Made by a program: the position numbers and the translations under genes. Below the pieces are notes generated by a model that searched no databases, was not told where the DNA came from, and worked only from the letters and a program-made list of their open reading frames with translations. This document shows positions 50,106-60,704 of a DNA stretch of 62,153 bases, piece by piece. The DNA is taken from the NCBI RefSeq assembly GCF_016654115.1, contig NZ_JAEQAZ010000078.1, forward strand, positions 1 through 62,153, read 5' to 3'. Positions within the stretch are counted from its first letter, which is position 1; each line of letters starts with the position of its first letter. The DNA is from Streptomyces sp. MBT53. Lineage in GTDB: Bacteria; Actinomycetota; Actinomycetes; Streptomycetales; Streptomycetaceae.

Positions 50106-50986
50106 TTGAGGACCGGGGCGTCGACGGCGTCGGACAGCCACTGCTTCTCCAGCGCCGCCAGGGTGCCGTCCTTGCGCAGGGCGTCCACGGCCGACGTCAC
50201 GCACGACGTGAGGTCGCTGCCCTTGTCGAGGACGAGCCCGAACTGCTCGGGCGTGCCGCCCTGGTTCTCGAACTGGCCGACGATCTTGGCGTTGGTCACC
50301 TCGGCCGAGGTGATGTAGAAAGCGGTCGGCAGGTCAACGACGATCGCGTCGACCTGGCCGTTCTTGAGCGCGGAGACGGCCTGGTCGTTCTTGGAGAACG
50401 CGGCCTCCTGCTGCGTCGGCTTCACCACGTCACTGATGTAGTTCAGGCTCGTGGTGCCGACCTGGGCGCCCAGCTTGAGGCCCTTGAGGCCCGCGATGGT
50501 CGTCGCCTTGGCGGCCTTGCTGCTCTTGAGCGCGATGACGGCCTGGCGCACGTCGTAGTAGCCGGACGAGAAGTCGACGGCCTTCTTGCGCTCGGCGCTG
50601 ATCGACACCTGGTTGATGTCGAAGTCGAAGGTCTTCACACCGGGCGCGAAGGCCTTGTTGAAGGGGACGCTCTGCCAGACGACGGCGCTCTTGTCGTAGC
50701 CGAGCTGCTTCGCCACGGCATAGGCGACCGCCGACTCGAAGCCCTTGCCGTTGGCCGGCTTGTCGTCCTCGAACCAGGGCTCGTACGCCGGTTCGTCCGT
50801 CGCGATCGTCAGCTTGCCGGAGGTCTGGGTGGCCAACTTGCCCTTGGCACAGGTGGTCCCGGTCGACGTGGAGGCCTGGTCGGAGGCCTTGTCCTCCGGT
50901 TGCGGAGCACAGCCGACGGCGGTGGCGAGGAGGGCTATGGTGACGGCGGCTATCGCGCGACTCGGTACGCGAGGGGCAAGGTGCAT
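50102..50986 (-). CDS. Amino-acid ABC transporter, substrate-binding lipoprotein
   Basis: 294 residues. Lipobox ATAVGC near residue 26, then the family-3 solute-binding fold: LTIATDEPAYEPWFEDDKPANGKGFESAVAYAVAKQLGY, FDFDINQVSISAERKKAVDFSSGYYDVRQAVIAL. First gene of the operon. ATG 50986 fits the signal peptide although no clear ribosome site is present; the frame is open to 51046. Confidence 0.92.
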   Translation of the reverse strand: MHLAPRVPSRAIAAVTIALLATAVGCAPQPEDKASDQASTSTGTTCAKGKLATQTSGKLTIATDEPAYEPWFEDDKPANGKGFESAVAYAVAKQLGYDKSAVVWQSVPFNKAFAPGVKTFDFDINQVSISAERKKAVDFSSGYYDVRQAVIALKSSKAAKATTIAGLKGLKLGAQVGTTSLNYISDVVKPTQQEAAFSKNDQAVSALKNGQVDAIVVDLPTAFYITSAEVTNAKIVGQFENQGGTPEQFGLVLDKGSDLTSCVTSAVDALRKDGTLAALEKQWLSDAVDAPVLK

Positions 50987-51308
50987 GGCGGGAGAGTGAC
51001 AGCCAAACGTCCTGTTTGTCGAGGTCACAGCCCCGAATGTCCGCATATTGGGAACGGGCGTTGCGTTCTTGTGAACAGGCGCTGTGCGATCCCGCCCGGG
51101 ACGCGTTTGCCGGGGCCGCCGGTCGAGGGCGGGGATCGATGGACCGGCGGCCCATCCGCGCAGGAGCCGTCGTCCTGAGCGGGGCTGCTTCCAGTTGACC
51201 GCGCAACCATGTGTGCCGGGAGCGCGCGTACGACACCGGCGCGTGCGAAGGATTCACACGGGGCGCGCACGAATCGATTCGCGCCCCGCGTTCACTCCCG
51301 GCGGACGC
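50987..51308. other. 322-bp gene-free region upstream of the amino-acid ABC operon
   Basis: Holds the ABC operon promoter (not resolved) and the hairpin at 51259-51288. No open frame here looks like a real protein. Confidence 0.55.
51259..51288 (-). terminator. Terminator hairpin of the MBL-hydrolase gene
   Basis: 9-bp stem cggggcgcg/cgcgccccg around a loop that itself contains the 12-bp palindrome cgaatcgattcg (so a longer rearranged hairpin is possible). It is 20 nt past the minus-strand stop at 51309. No T-tract. Confidence 0.6.
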
Positions 51309-51965
51309 TCACCACCCGCGCGCGTGCCACTCCGGCAGATGCGGGCGCTCGGCGCCCAGGGTGGTGTCGTTGCCGTGGCCCGGGTACACCCAGGTCTCGT
51401 CCGGGAGCGTGCCGAAGATCTTCGTCTCGACGTCGTGGATCAGACTGGCGAACGCCTCAGGATCCTTACGGGTGTTGCCCACACCGCCCGGGAACAGACA
51501 GTCCCCGGTGAACACATGGGGATGCCCGTGCGGGTCGTCGTAGACGAGCGCGATCGAACCCGGCGTATGGCCCACCAGGTGGCGCGCGGTGAGCTCCACC
51601 TGTCCCACCCGGATCGTGTCGCCGTCGTCGAGCAGGACATCGGTCGGTACCGGGATGCCGTCGGCGTCCTCGCGGCCCGCGTACGTACGCGGGCGCGTGG
51701 CCGTCACGACGTCGGCGAGCGCCTGCCAGTGGTCGCCGTGCTGGTGGGTGGTGACGACGGACGCGATGCCGTCGTCACCGATCGTGCCGAGCAGGGTCTC
51801 CGCGTCGTTGGCCGCGTCGATCAGCAACTGCTCGTCCGTGGCCCGGCAGCGCAGCAGATACGCGTTGTTGTTCATGGGCCCGACCGCGATCTTGGTGATC
51901 ATCAGGTCCGTGAGTTCGTGCACATCCGCCGGTCCGCCGACCGTGACCTCGCCGCTGTACGTCAT
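51309..51965 (-). CDS. Metallo-beta-lactamase-fold hydrolase (glyoxalase II-like)
   Basis: 218 residues. Metal motif TTHQHGDHWQAL (HxHxDH), further ligands in ARHLVGHTPGSIALV, VFTGDCLFPGG and YPGHGNDTT. The layout fits hydroxyacyl-thiol hydrolases; in an actinomycete the thiol could be mycothiol (inference). Start ATG at 51965. Confidence 0.9.
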   Translation of the reverse strand: MTYSGEVTVGGPADVHELTDLMITKIAVGPMNNNAYLLRCRATDEQLLIDAANDAETLLGTIGDDGIASVVTTHQHGDHWQALADVVTATRPRTYAGREDADGIPVPTDVLLDDGDTIRVGQVELTARHLVGHTPGSIALVYDDPHGHPHVFTGDCLFPGGVGNTRKDPEAFASLIHDVETKIFGTLPDETWVYPGHGNDTTLGAERPHLPEWHARGW

Positions 51966-52083
51966 GACGGTCAGCCTAATCCGTTTCCGGAGGACGTTCC
52001 GAAGTGGCCGGTGTCCACCGGACGTTCGGGTGCGGAACCGGGACGCCTTGAGCGCGGCGGCGACGGAGGCCGATCATGCCCCC

Positions 52084-52374
52084 ATGAGACCCGAAGTGCG
52101 CACGTTCCTCGTCGACGGACCGCTTCCCGACCAAGACGCGAGCGAGGAGGAGATCGAGCGGCGGGACCGCCAACTCGCCGCGATCCCGAAGCCGGTCACG
52201 GCGGAGGAGGCCCTGGCGCTCGTCTCCTGCTTCGGCCCGGACGACTGCTACGGCGTCGCCTGGACGCTCCTCCACCTCATCGAGACCGGCCCGAACCCGG
52301 TGCTCACCACCCGGCCCGCACGCGACGCCGACGAATGGCATCGGCGGCTCTACGACAGGGCCGGTGGCCTATAG
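52084..52374 (+). CDS. Small conserved hypothetical protein (96 aa)
   Basis: 96 residues: MRPEVRTFLVDGPLPDQDASEEEIERRDRQ, then ALALVSCFGPDDCYGVAWTLLHLIETGPNPVL and EWHRRLYDRAGGL. A helical protein without recognised domain, resembling hypothetical actinobacterial proteins. It overlaps the convergent isomerase-family gene by 6 nt. Confidence 0.7.
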   Translation: MRPEVRTFLVDGPLPDQDASEEEIERRDRQLAAIPKPVTAEEALALVSCFGPDDCYGVAWTLLHLIETGPNPVLTTRPARDADEWHRRLYDRAGGL

Positions 52375-53055
52375 CGGGGGAAGCGCCGGCAAGGAGTCGC
52401 CGTCGACCGTCAGGCCGGACCCGTCGCGGCGGCCGCAGAGCCAGCCGAGCAGATCCGCCGGGCTGCCGGTGACGGTGACTTCGGGCTTCTCGGCGGGGCG
52501 GCCCGTGCTCCACGCGCGCGTGCCGTCCGAAAGGTGTGTCGACGGCACCTCGGGGTGCCCGGTGAACCGCTCGGCGAGGAAGTCGGTCTCCCGCTGGGTG
52601 AACTCCTCGGGCAGGTTCTCCAGTTCGTACCCGATCCCCATGTCCACGTGGTGCAGCTCGACCTCGACCCACCGCCGGAACGGCACGCGCGACGCGGTGT
52701 CGACGACCCCGTTGCGCAGCTCCACGGTGCGCGACCAGTCCGCCGGAACGGCGCCCACCGCCTGGAAGCGGGCCCCGCTCTCGCGTACGTCGGCGAGCTG
52801 GACGTCGAGCGGGCGCGGGGCGTCGCGCTCGATGTCGGCGTCGCGGACGCTCGCCGTCGCGTACATGGGGCGCCCTTCGAGGACGTTCACGAGGGCGTCC
52901 GCGTTGCGGGCGATGTGGGCGAGGACGTGATTGCGGCTCCAGCCGGGGAGCCGTGACGGCTCGGCGGCCGAGGCGTTGTCCAGTGCGGCGGCTGCGGTGA
53001 GGAGCCGTTCGGTCGCGTCATGTACAGAGGCCAGGTCATGAGCGTGATCAATCAT
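52369..53055 (-). CDS. Maleylpyruvate isomerase/mycothiol-dependent DinB-like protein
   Basis: 228 residues. N-terminal four-helix domain: TERLLTAAAALDNASAAEPSRLPGWSRNHVLAHIARNADALVNVL, and the metal-type VEVELHHVDMGIGYELENLP. Typical of the mycothiol-dependent maleylpyruvate isomerase family (TIGR03083-like). The actual reaction is unknown for most members. Start ATG 53055. Confidence 0.9.
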   Translation of the reverse strand: MIDHAHDLASVHDATERLLTAAAALDNASAAEPSRLPGWSRNHVLAHIARNADALVNVLEGRPMYATASVRDADIERDAPRPLDVQLADVRESGARFQAVGAVPADWSRTVELRNGVVDTASRVPFRRWVEVELHHVDMGIGYELENLPEEFTQRETDFLAERFTGHPEVPSTHLSDGTRAWSTGRPAEKPEVTVTGSPADLLGWLCGRRDGSGLTVDGDSLPALPPL

Positions 53056-53202
53056 GCTGCTGACCCTAGTCCCGCCACACCTTTGGGTGAAGGTGGTGAA
53101 GCAGTGCCGTAAATCGAATGCACGTGCTATATCGTCGGGTGCGGCGTCGGGCATGCTGGAAGGCCGGAGGTTGTTATGCCTCGGCCGGGATTCCGACCGG
53201 CG

Positions 53203-53225
53203 TTGTCAGTGGCTCCCCCTAGTCT
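53203..53225 (+). promoter_or_regulatory. RecA-independent DNA-damage promoter of uvrA (TTGTCAGTG-N8-TAGTCT)
   Basis: TTGTCAGTG at 53203-53211, 8-nt spacer gctccccc, TAGTCT at 53220-53225. Perfect match to TTGTCRGTG-N8-TANNNT. Expected start near 53232, giving a ~49-nt leader before the GTG at 53281. Confidence 0.87.
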
Positions 53226-53280
53226 GAGAACGACGGGGGCCCCGCCCCTGTCACTTCTCTCAAGAAAGGTGCGGACCGGC

Positions 53281-56259
<2,979 letters not shown>

Positions 56260-56279
56260 CAGGCGCGGAGCAAGGACAC

Positions 56280-56322
56280 CGATGCGGCGCCTCGCGGGGA
56301 CTCCTCGCGAGGCGCCGCATCG
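56280..56322. terminator. Bidirectional terminator between uvrA and the sugar kinase
   Basis: 17-bp perfect stem cgatgcggcgcctcgcg (56280-56296) with its complement at 56306-56322, 9-nt loop. Lies between convergent stops at 56259 and 56330. Confidence 0.88.
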
Positions 56323-56329
56323 ACGTCCG

Positions 56330-57241
56330 TCAAATATCGCCCAGTTCGGAGGCGTACGGCGGCTCCGCACCCGCCCGTGAACAGGTGATCGCCGCCGCCC
56401 GCGCCGCGTACCGCAGCAAGCTGGTCCAGCCGTCGCGGCCGAGGCCGGTCAGCCCCTCCGGCGACAGCGCGTCCCGGGCGGACAGACCGTGCAGCAGCGC
56501 CGCGTTGACGGTGTCGCCGGCCCCGATCGTGTCCACGACATCGACCTTCTCGCCCGGCACCGGAAACACCTTGCCGTCCCGGGTGAACGCGGTGAGACCG
56601 TCGCCGCCCTGGGTGATCACGACGGCCGAGGGACCGGCGGCCAGCCACTCGACGGGATTGCCCCCGAGCCACATCGCGTCCTCCTCGGAGAGCTTCAGCA
56701 GCGACACGTGCGGCAGCCAGCTCTTGAAGCGCGCCCGGTAGGCGTCCGCGTCGGGGATCAGACCGGCCCGGATGTTCGGGTCGAGCGCGGTGAACACGCC
56801 CTGCGCGGCAGCGGTCCGCATCAGCTCCTCGTAGGCGCTCGCGCCCGGCTCCAGGACGAGCGAGCAGGTGCCGAAGGACACCGCCTCGGTCTCGGCGGGG
56901 AGCGTGTAGGGCATCGCGAAGAGCCGGTCGGCGGTGCCGTCGACGTAGAAGGAGTAGGTGGCCGAGCCGTTCGCGTCGAGCGTGGCCGCCGCGAGCGTGG
57001 TCGGCTCGGGGCCGCGCTGTACGTCCAGGACGTCCACGTCGGCCTGTCGCAGTCCGGCGAGCAGGGCCTCGCCGAAGGCGTCCTGGGAGACGCGCGAGCA
57101 GAAGGCGGTGGCGGAGCCGAGCCGGCCGAGGGCGACGGCGGTGTTGTAGGGGCCGCCGCCGAGCGCCGGCTTGAGGACCGCGAGGGCGCCCGGGCCCTGC
57201 GGTACCAGATCGATCAGGGCCTCACCGGCGACGACGATCAC
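56330..57241 (-). CDS. PfkB-family sugar kinase (fructokinase-like)
   Basis: 303 residues. VVAGEALIDLVPQG, GGGPYNTAVALGRLG and the catalytic VDTIGAGDTVNAALLHGL. Phosphorylates a sugar, probably fructose or similar. GTG start overlaps the LacI regulator stop (GTGA, 57238-57241), so regulator and kinase are made together. Confidence 0.92.
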   Translation of the reverse strand: MIVVAGEALIDLVPQGPGALAVLKPALGGGPYNTAVALGRLGSATAFCSRVSQDAFGEALLAGLRQADVDVLDVQRGPEPTTLAAATLDANGSATYSFYVDGTADRLFAMPYTLPAETEAVSFGTCSLVLEPGASAYEELMRTAAAQGVFTALDPNIRAGLIPDADAYRARFKSWLPHVSLLKLSEEDAMWLGGNPVEWLAAGPSAVVITQGGDGLTAFTRDGKVFPVPGEKVDVVDTIGAGDTVNAALLHGLSARDALSPEGLTGLGRDGWTSLLRYAARAAAITCSRAGAEPPYASELGDI

Positions 57242-58323
57242 GAGACGTTTCCCTTCGTGGACTTCTCGGGCTGGTCGGGGCAGCCGCACGAGGTGCGGTG
57301 GACGAACGCGCAGGGGAGCCGCAGCACACGGGCGGGCCGGTCCGGCGCGGCGAGCCGGTCCAGCAGCAGCCGTACGGCCTCGGCGCCGATCTCCTTGCTT
57401 GGCTGGGCGATCGCCGTGAGCCGGGGCTCGAACAGGTCGGCCCAGGCGAAGTCGTCGAAGCAGCACAGCGCGAGGTCGCCGGGGACGGACAGACCGCGCT
57501 CGCGCAGGGCGCGCAGGGCGCCGATGGTCATCGCGTTGTTGGCGGTGACCAGGGCCGTGGGCGGAGCGGCGAGGGACAGCAGGGTTGCGGTGGCCCGCTC
57601 GGCGGCTGCCGACTCGGAGTCTCCGTGCGCCAACAGCCGCTCGTCGTAAGGGAGTCCGGCGGCGGCGAGGCCGTGCCGGTATCCGGCGAACCGCTCGCCG
57701 GTGGTGCTGAGCCCGGGCCGTCCCGCGACGAGGCCGATGCGGCGGTGGCCGAGTCCGGCGAGGTGGGTGACCAGCTGTGCCGTGGGTTCGACGTTCTCGG
57801 CGCACACCTGGTCGAAGGCGCCCGCTCGATCGGAGGCGCCCGCCCGGCCGGAGGGGGACGGGTCGTCCGGGGGCGCCTCGACCACCCGGTCCAGGAACAC
57901 CGTCGGTACGGAGTGCCGCCCGAGGTAGGCGACCAGGGCGTCGGGGTCCGCCGAGGGCGCGACGATCATGCCGTCCACCCGGCGCTCGTGCAGGAGTTGG
58001 CCGACCTTGAGCTCGTGCTCCGGGTCGTCGTGCGGGTCGGCGATGAGCAGGCTGTAGCCGTGCTCCAGGGCGCCGGCCTCGACGCCCTGGAGAATCTCAG
58101 TGAAGTACGGGTTGCTGATCGCCGACACCGCGAGGCCGATGGAGCGGGTGCGGGACGTCACCAGGGAGCGGGCGAGGGTGTTGGGGATGTAGCCCAGCTC
58201 CTCGATCGCGCTCAGCACGGCCTGTCGGGTGCCGGGCAGCACGGGGCGGGTGTCGTTCAGGACGTGCGAGACGGTCGCGACGGACACACCGGCGCTGCGT
58301 GCGACGTCCACCATGGTGGCCAC
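57238..58323 (-). CDS. LacI-family transcriptional regulator
   Basis: 361 residues. HTH: VATMVDVARSAGVSVATVSHVLNDTRPVLPGTRQAVLSAIEELGYIPNTLARSLVTSRTRSIGL, including the hinge helix. Sugar-binding periplasmic-like domain follows. A Pro/Ser/Gly-rich insert (about residue 165-180, PPDDPSPSGRAGASDRAG) is unusual. GTG 58323 is preferred (ggggg upstream). The near-perfect palindrome at 58389-58416 is the likely operator for itself and the kinase. Confidence 0.93.
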   Translation of the reverse strand: MATMVDVARSAGVSVATVSHVLNDTRPVLPGTRQAVLSAIEELGYIPNTLARSLVTSRTRSIGLAVSAISNPYFTEILQGVEAGALEHGYSLLIADPHDDPEHELKVGQLLHERRVDGMIVAPSADPDALVAYLGRHSVPTVFLDRVVEAPPDDPSPSGRAGASDRAGAFDQVCAENVEPTAQLVTHLAGLGHRRIGLVAGRPGLSTTGERFAGYRHGLAAAGLPYDERLLAHGDSESAAAERATATLLSLAAPPTALVTANNAMTIGALRALRERGLSVPGDLALCCFDDFAWADLFEPRLTAIAQPSKEIGAEAVRLLLDRLAAPDRPARVLRLPCAFVHRTSCGCPDQPEKSTKGNVS

Positions 58324-58388
58324 CGTGAATCCCCCTGTCTGCGGCACGGCAGGTCTTCCGGCCGGGAACCTATCCCATCCGGTGCCTG

Positions 58389-58416
58389 ACGTAAACGCTT
58401 GCGCAAACGTTTACGT
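58389..58416. promoter_or_regulatory. 28-bp LacI-type operator
   Basis: acgtaaacg-cttgcgcaaa-cgtttacgt is symmetrical over 28 bp except one base pair. It holds the TTGCGCAA centre and AAACG half-sites seen in LacI-family operators. It lies 66 nt upstream of the lacI start and 136 nt upstream of the divergent Rieske gene. Confidence 0.82.
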
Positions 58417-58551
58417 ACCGTGAGCGGTCATGGGGTGAACCCGGCTCAAAGCGGGCGGAACCTCACCGGTATCGTGCGCCGTGCACCGACCTCCGAACGG
58501 TCGCGCACCGCCCCTGAGCAGCCCGAACGGCTCGAACAGTTGGAGACCTCC

Positions 58552-58974
58552 ATGCCCGGCCGCCCCGTCCCGAGCCGTCGTACCGTCCTGCGCGGAGCGG
58601 CAATCGCGCCCGTCGCCGGACTCGGGCTCGCCGCCTGCTCGGGCGGCGGCTCAGGGGCCTCCGCGACGCCGACCGCGCCCGTGGACCTCGGAGCGGAGAG
58701 CGAGGTCGCCAAGGGGAGCGCCAAGCTCTACCGGGACAGCAACGTGGTCGTCAGCCGGGCCGCGAACGGCACTCTCAAGGCGTACAGCACGATCTGCACG
58801 CACGCGCAGTGCCCGATCAACAAGCTGGACGGCACGACTCTCATCTGCCCGTGCCACGGCAGCCAGTTCGACGCCACCACGGGCAAGGTGCTCCAGTCCC
58901 CGGCCACCGAGCCGCTGACGGAGCTGAAGGTGACGGCCGAGAACGGCAGGATCGTCGCGGGACCGGGCGCCTGA
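58552..58974 (+). CDS. Rieske [2Fe-2S] lipoprotein, Tat-exported
   Basis: 140 residues. The N-terminus PVPSRRTVLRGAAIAPVAG has a twin-arginine motif, and the lipobox LAAC (about Cys29) suggests a Tat lipoprotein. The Rieske cluster ligands are CTHAQC and CPCHGSQFD, complete. Single domain, so an electron carrier for an unknown partner. ATG with ggag 6 nt upstream. Divergent from the LacI regulator. Confidence 0.94.
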   Translation: MPGRPVPSRRTVLRGAAIAPVAGLGLAACSGGGSGASATPTAPVDLGAESEVAKGSAKLYRDSNVVVSRAANGTLKAYSTICTHAQCPINKLDGTTLICPCHGSQFDATTGKVLQSPATEPLTELKVTAENGRIVAGPGA

Positions 58975-59001
58975 CCCCTGGGGTGTCCGCGCCGCGGCGG
59001 C

Positions 59002-59946
59002 TCACTCCCAGTCCCAGCCGATCCCCACGATCCCCGACCGCACCCGCGGCTCCACGAGATGCACCGAGTGGTGTCCGGTCAGGCGCAGCTCCTGACGGCC
59101 GCTGCGCGGGGCCGCCGCCGAGTGCTGGGTGAAGCGGTGGCAGCGCGTCGGCAGCGCGCTCTCGTCGAAGCTCACCTGGAGCGCGTACTGGCCGCCCGCG
59201 GACCCGAAGTCGCGGACGTACTCGCGGGAGGCGCCGGCGGTGCCGTCCTCGACGCCGTAGCGGAAGAGGAACGTATCTCCCGAGCGCAACCGGGTGCCGA
59301 AGAGGAACTCGGCGACCAGCATGCCGGTGTCGTGGTGGCGGCGGACGCGGCCCGTGCGGCAGTTCTCCAGGGCGTGCACGGTCATGTGCTCCGGGGTGCA
59401 GCCCGGGTCGCCGTAGTGGACGGCGATGAAGCGGTCGACGCCGTCCCGGTGGGCGCGCACGATGTGGTGCGACTCACGGCTCGCCAGCTCGCGGCGCGGG
59501 CCGACGCGCACCCGCTCGTGGTGCCCGAAGGTGTGCAGCCCGCTGTCGGGCGTGGACTCCAGTTCGGCCAGCAGCTGTTCCAGGACGCCCGAGGCCTCGA
59601 CGAAGGAGCGGTAGGAGCGGGCCGCGGGGCGGGCGGCGACCGCGCGTTCCTCCGCCTCGGCGAGCAGCCGGATCAGGGACTCCTCCGGGAGCTGGAGGAT
59701 CTCCTCCAGCGCCCGTACGGCTCGCAGCGACTCGGGGCGCTGCGGGCGGCGGGCGCCCTGTTGCCAGTAACTCAGGCTGGTGACGCCGACCTTGACCCCG
59801 TAGCGCGTCAGATGGTGCTGGACGCGCTGCAGTGGCAGTCCGCGGGCGGCGATGGCGGCGCGCAGTGCGACGTGGAAGGGGCCGCCGCGCAGGGCCGAGT
59901 CGAGTTCCGCGGTGGCGACATCCGCCTGCTGTGTGGCGTGCGGCAT
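59002..59946 (-). CDS. HTH (XRE-like) regulatory protein with a large C-terminal domain
   Basis: 314 residues. N-terminal HTH-like segment: FHVALRAAIAARGLPLQRVQHHLTRYGVKVGVTSLSYWQQGARRPQRPESLRAVRALEEILQLPEESLIRLL. The C-terminal ~190 residues (HHERVRVGPRRELASRESHHIVRAHRDGVDRF...FLFRYGVEDGTAG) form a beta-rich domain I cannot name. ATG 59946 has aaaggg upstream. A 14-bp inverted repeat lies just before it (59961-59974). Confidence 0.8.
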   Translation of the reverse strand: MPHATQQADVATAELDSALRGGPFHVALRAAIAARGLPLQRVQHHLTRYGVKVGVTSLSYWQQGARRPQRPESLRAVRALEEILQLPEESLIRLLAEAEERAVAARPAARSYRSFVEASGVLEQLLAELESTPDSGLHTFGHHERVRVGPRRELASRESHHIVRAHRDGVDRFIAVHYGDPGCTPEHMTVHALENCRTGRVRRHHDTGMLVAEFLFGTRLRSGDTFLFRYGVEDGTAGASREYVRDFGSAGGQYALQVSFDESALPTRCHRFTQHSAAAPRSGRQELRLTGHHSVHLVEPRVRSGIVGIGWDWE

Positions 59947-59960
59947 GCAGGGGCCCTTTC

Positions 59961-59974
59961 TGTGAATGTTCACA
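59961..59974. promoter_or_regulatory. 14-bp inverted repeat tgtgaa-tg-ttcaca
   Basis: 6-bp arms, 15 nt upstream of the XRE-like gene's ATG. A further gttcacg occurs at 59990-59996. Candidate autoregulatory site. Confidence 0.5.
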
Positions 59975-60159
59975 ACGGCTGGTCAGACCGTTCACGCGGG
60001 TTGCTTCGGGGCCCCCGTCGGCATCGGAGAAGGGTCTTCACATCCGTACGCCGTCGTTCACGCCCCGAGTTCCCCCGCATTGAAGCGTGTTGACCAAGTC
60101 CCGACAACACCTGTCGCCCAACAGCCCGGTGTGACCTGGCCGAGTCGTGGTGGGTGGGC

Positions 60160-60531
60160 TCAGGGCGGTGCGGCCGGCCCGCCGTCGCTCAGGACGTCCC
60201 TGATCGCCCGCGCGGACAGGGACGACTTGTGCAGGAATCCGTGCGCGGGGCTGGCGGCGATCAGTTCCTGGAAGTCCTCCCGGGAGTGGGTCGAGATGAG
60301 GATCACCGCCGGTACGTCGCCCACCAGGCGGCGCGCGACGTCGAAGCCGTTCTCGCCGTCGAGGTCGAGATCGACCAGGACGACGTCGGGGGCCGTCTCC
60401 CGGGCCCGGGAGACGGCGTCCGCGCCCGTCGAGGCGATGCCGACGACCTCGACTCCGCCACGTTCCAGCAGGGCGCGGGCCGCCTCCAGGAACCGGGCGC
60501 TGTCATCGACGAGGAGACAGCGCAGCGACAT
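60160..60531 (-). CDS. Single-domain response regulator (receiver only)
   Basis: 123 residues, one receiver domain and no output domain. Acidic pocket D9/D10, phospho-acceptor D54 (VVLVDLDLDGENGFDVARRL), S80/T81 and K102 in FLHKSSLSARAI. Resembles NarL-type receivers without their HTH. No sensor kinase is adjacent. A near-palindrome upstream (60565-60584) may control it. Confidence 0.9.
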   Translation of the reverse strand: MSLRCLLVDDSARFLEAARALLERGGVEVVGIASTGADAVSRARETAPDVVLVDLDLDGENGFDVARRLVGDVPAVILISTHSREDFQELIAASPAHGFLHKSSLSARAIRDVLSDGGPAAPP

Positions 60532-60564
60532 GTCCACAGCTTGCCAACCATGTGGTCGGTCGCG

Positions 60565-60584
60565 CTTTCCAGCTAGCCGGAAAG
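60565..60584. promoter_or_regulatory. 20-bp near-palindrome ctttccagctagccggaaag
   Basis: 18/20 symmetrical, 34 nt upstream of the response-regulator ATG and 121 nt upstream of the divergent binding-protein gene. Candidate operator or promoter-overlapping site. Confidence 0.5.
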
Positions 60585-60704
60585 TGCTGAAGTCCCGTGC
60601 CGTGAACGACGGTTCCCGTGCACACAGGGCGATGGCGATACGACGGGCGGTAGCATGTCGGGGCCCTGGGGAGGCCTGGTCGGCCGGTCGAGTGGGGGTG
60701 TGCC

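Noticed and set aside
38521..53280. LexA/SOS boxes upstream of uvrB and uvrA
   Set aside because: No GAAC-N4-GTTC-like palindrome was found; the damage motif explains the promoters better.
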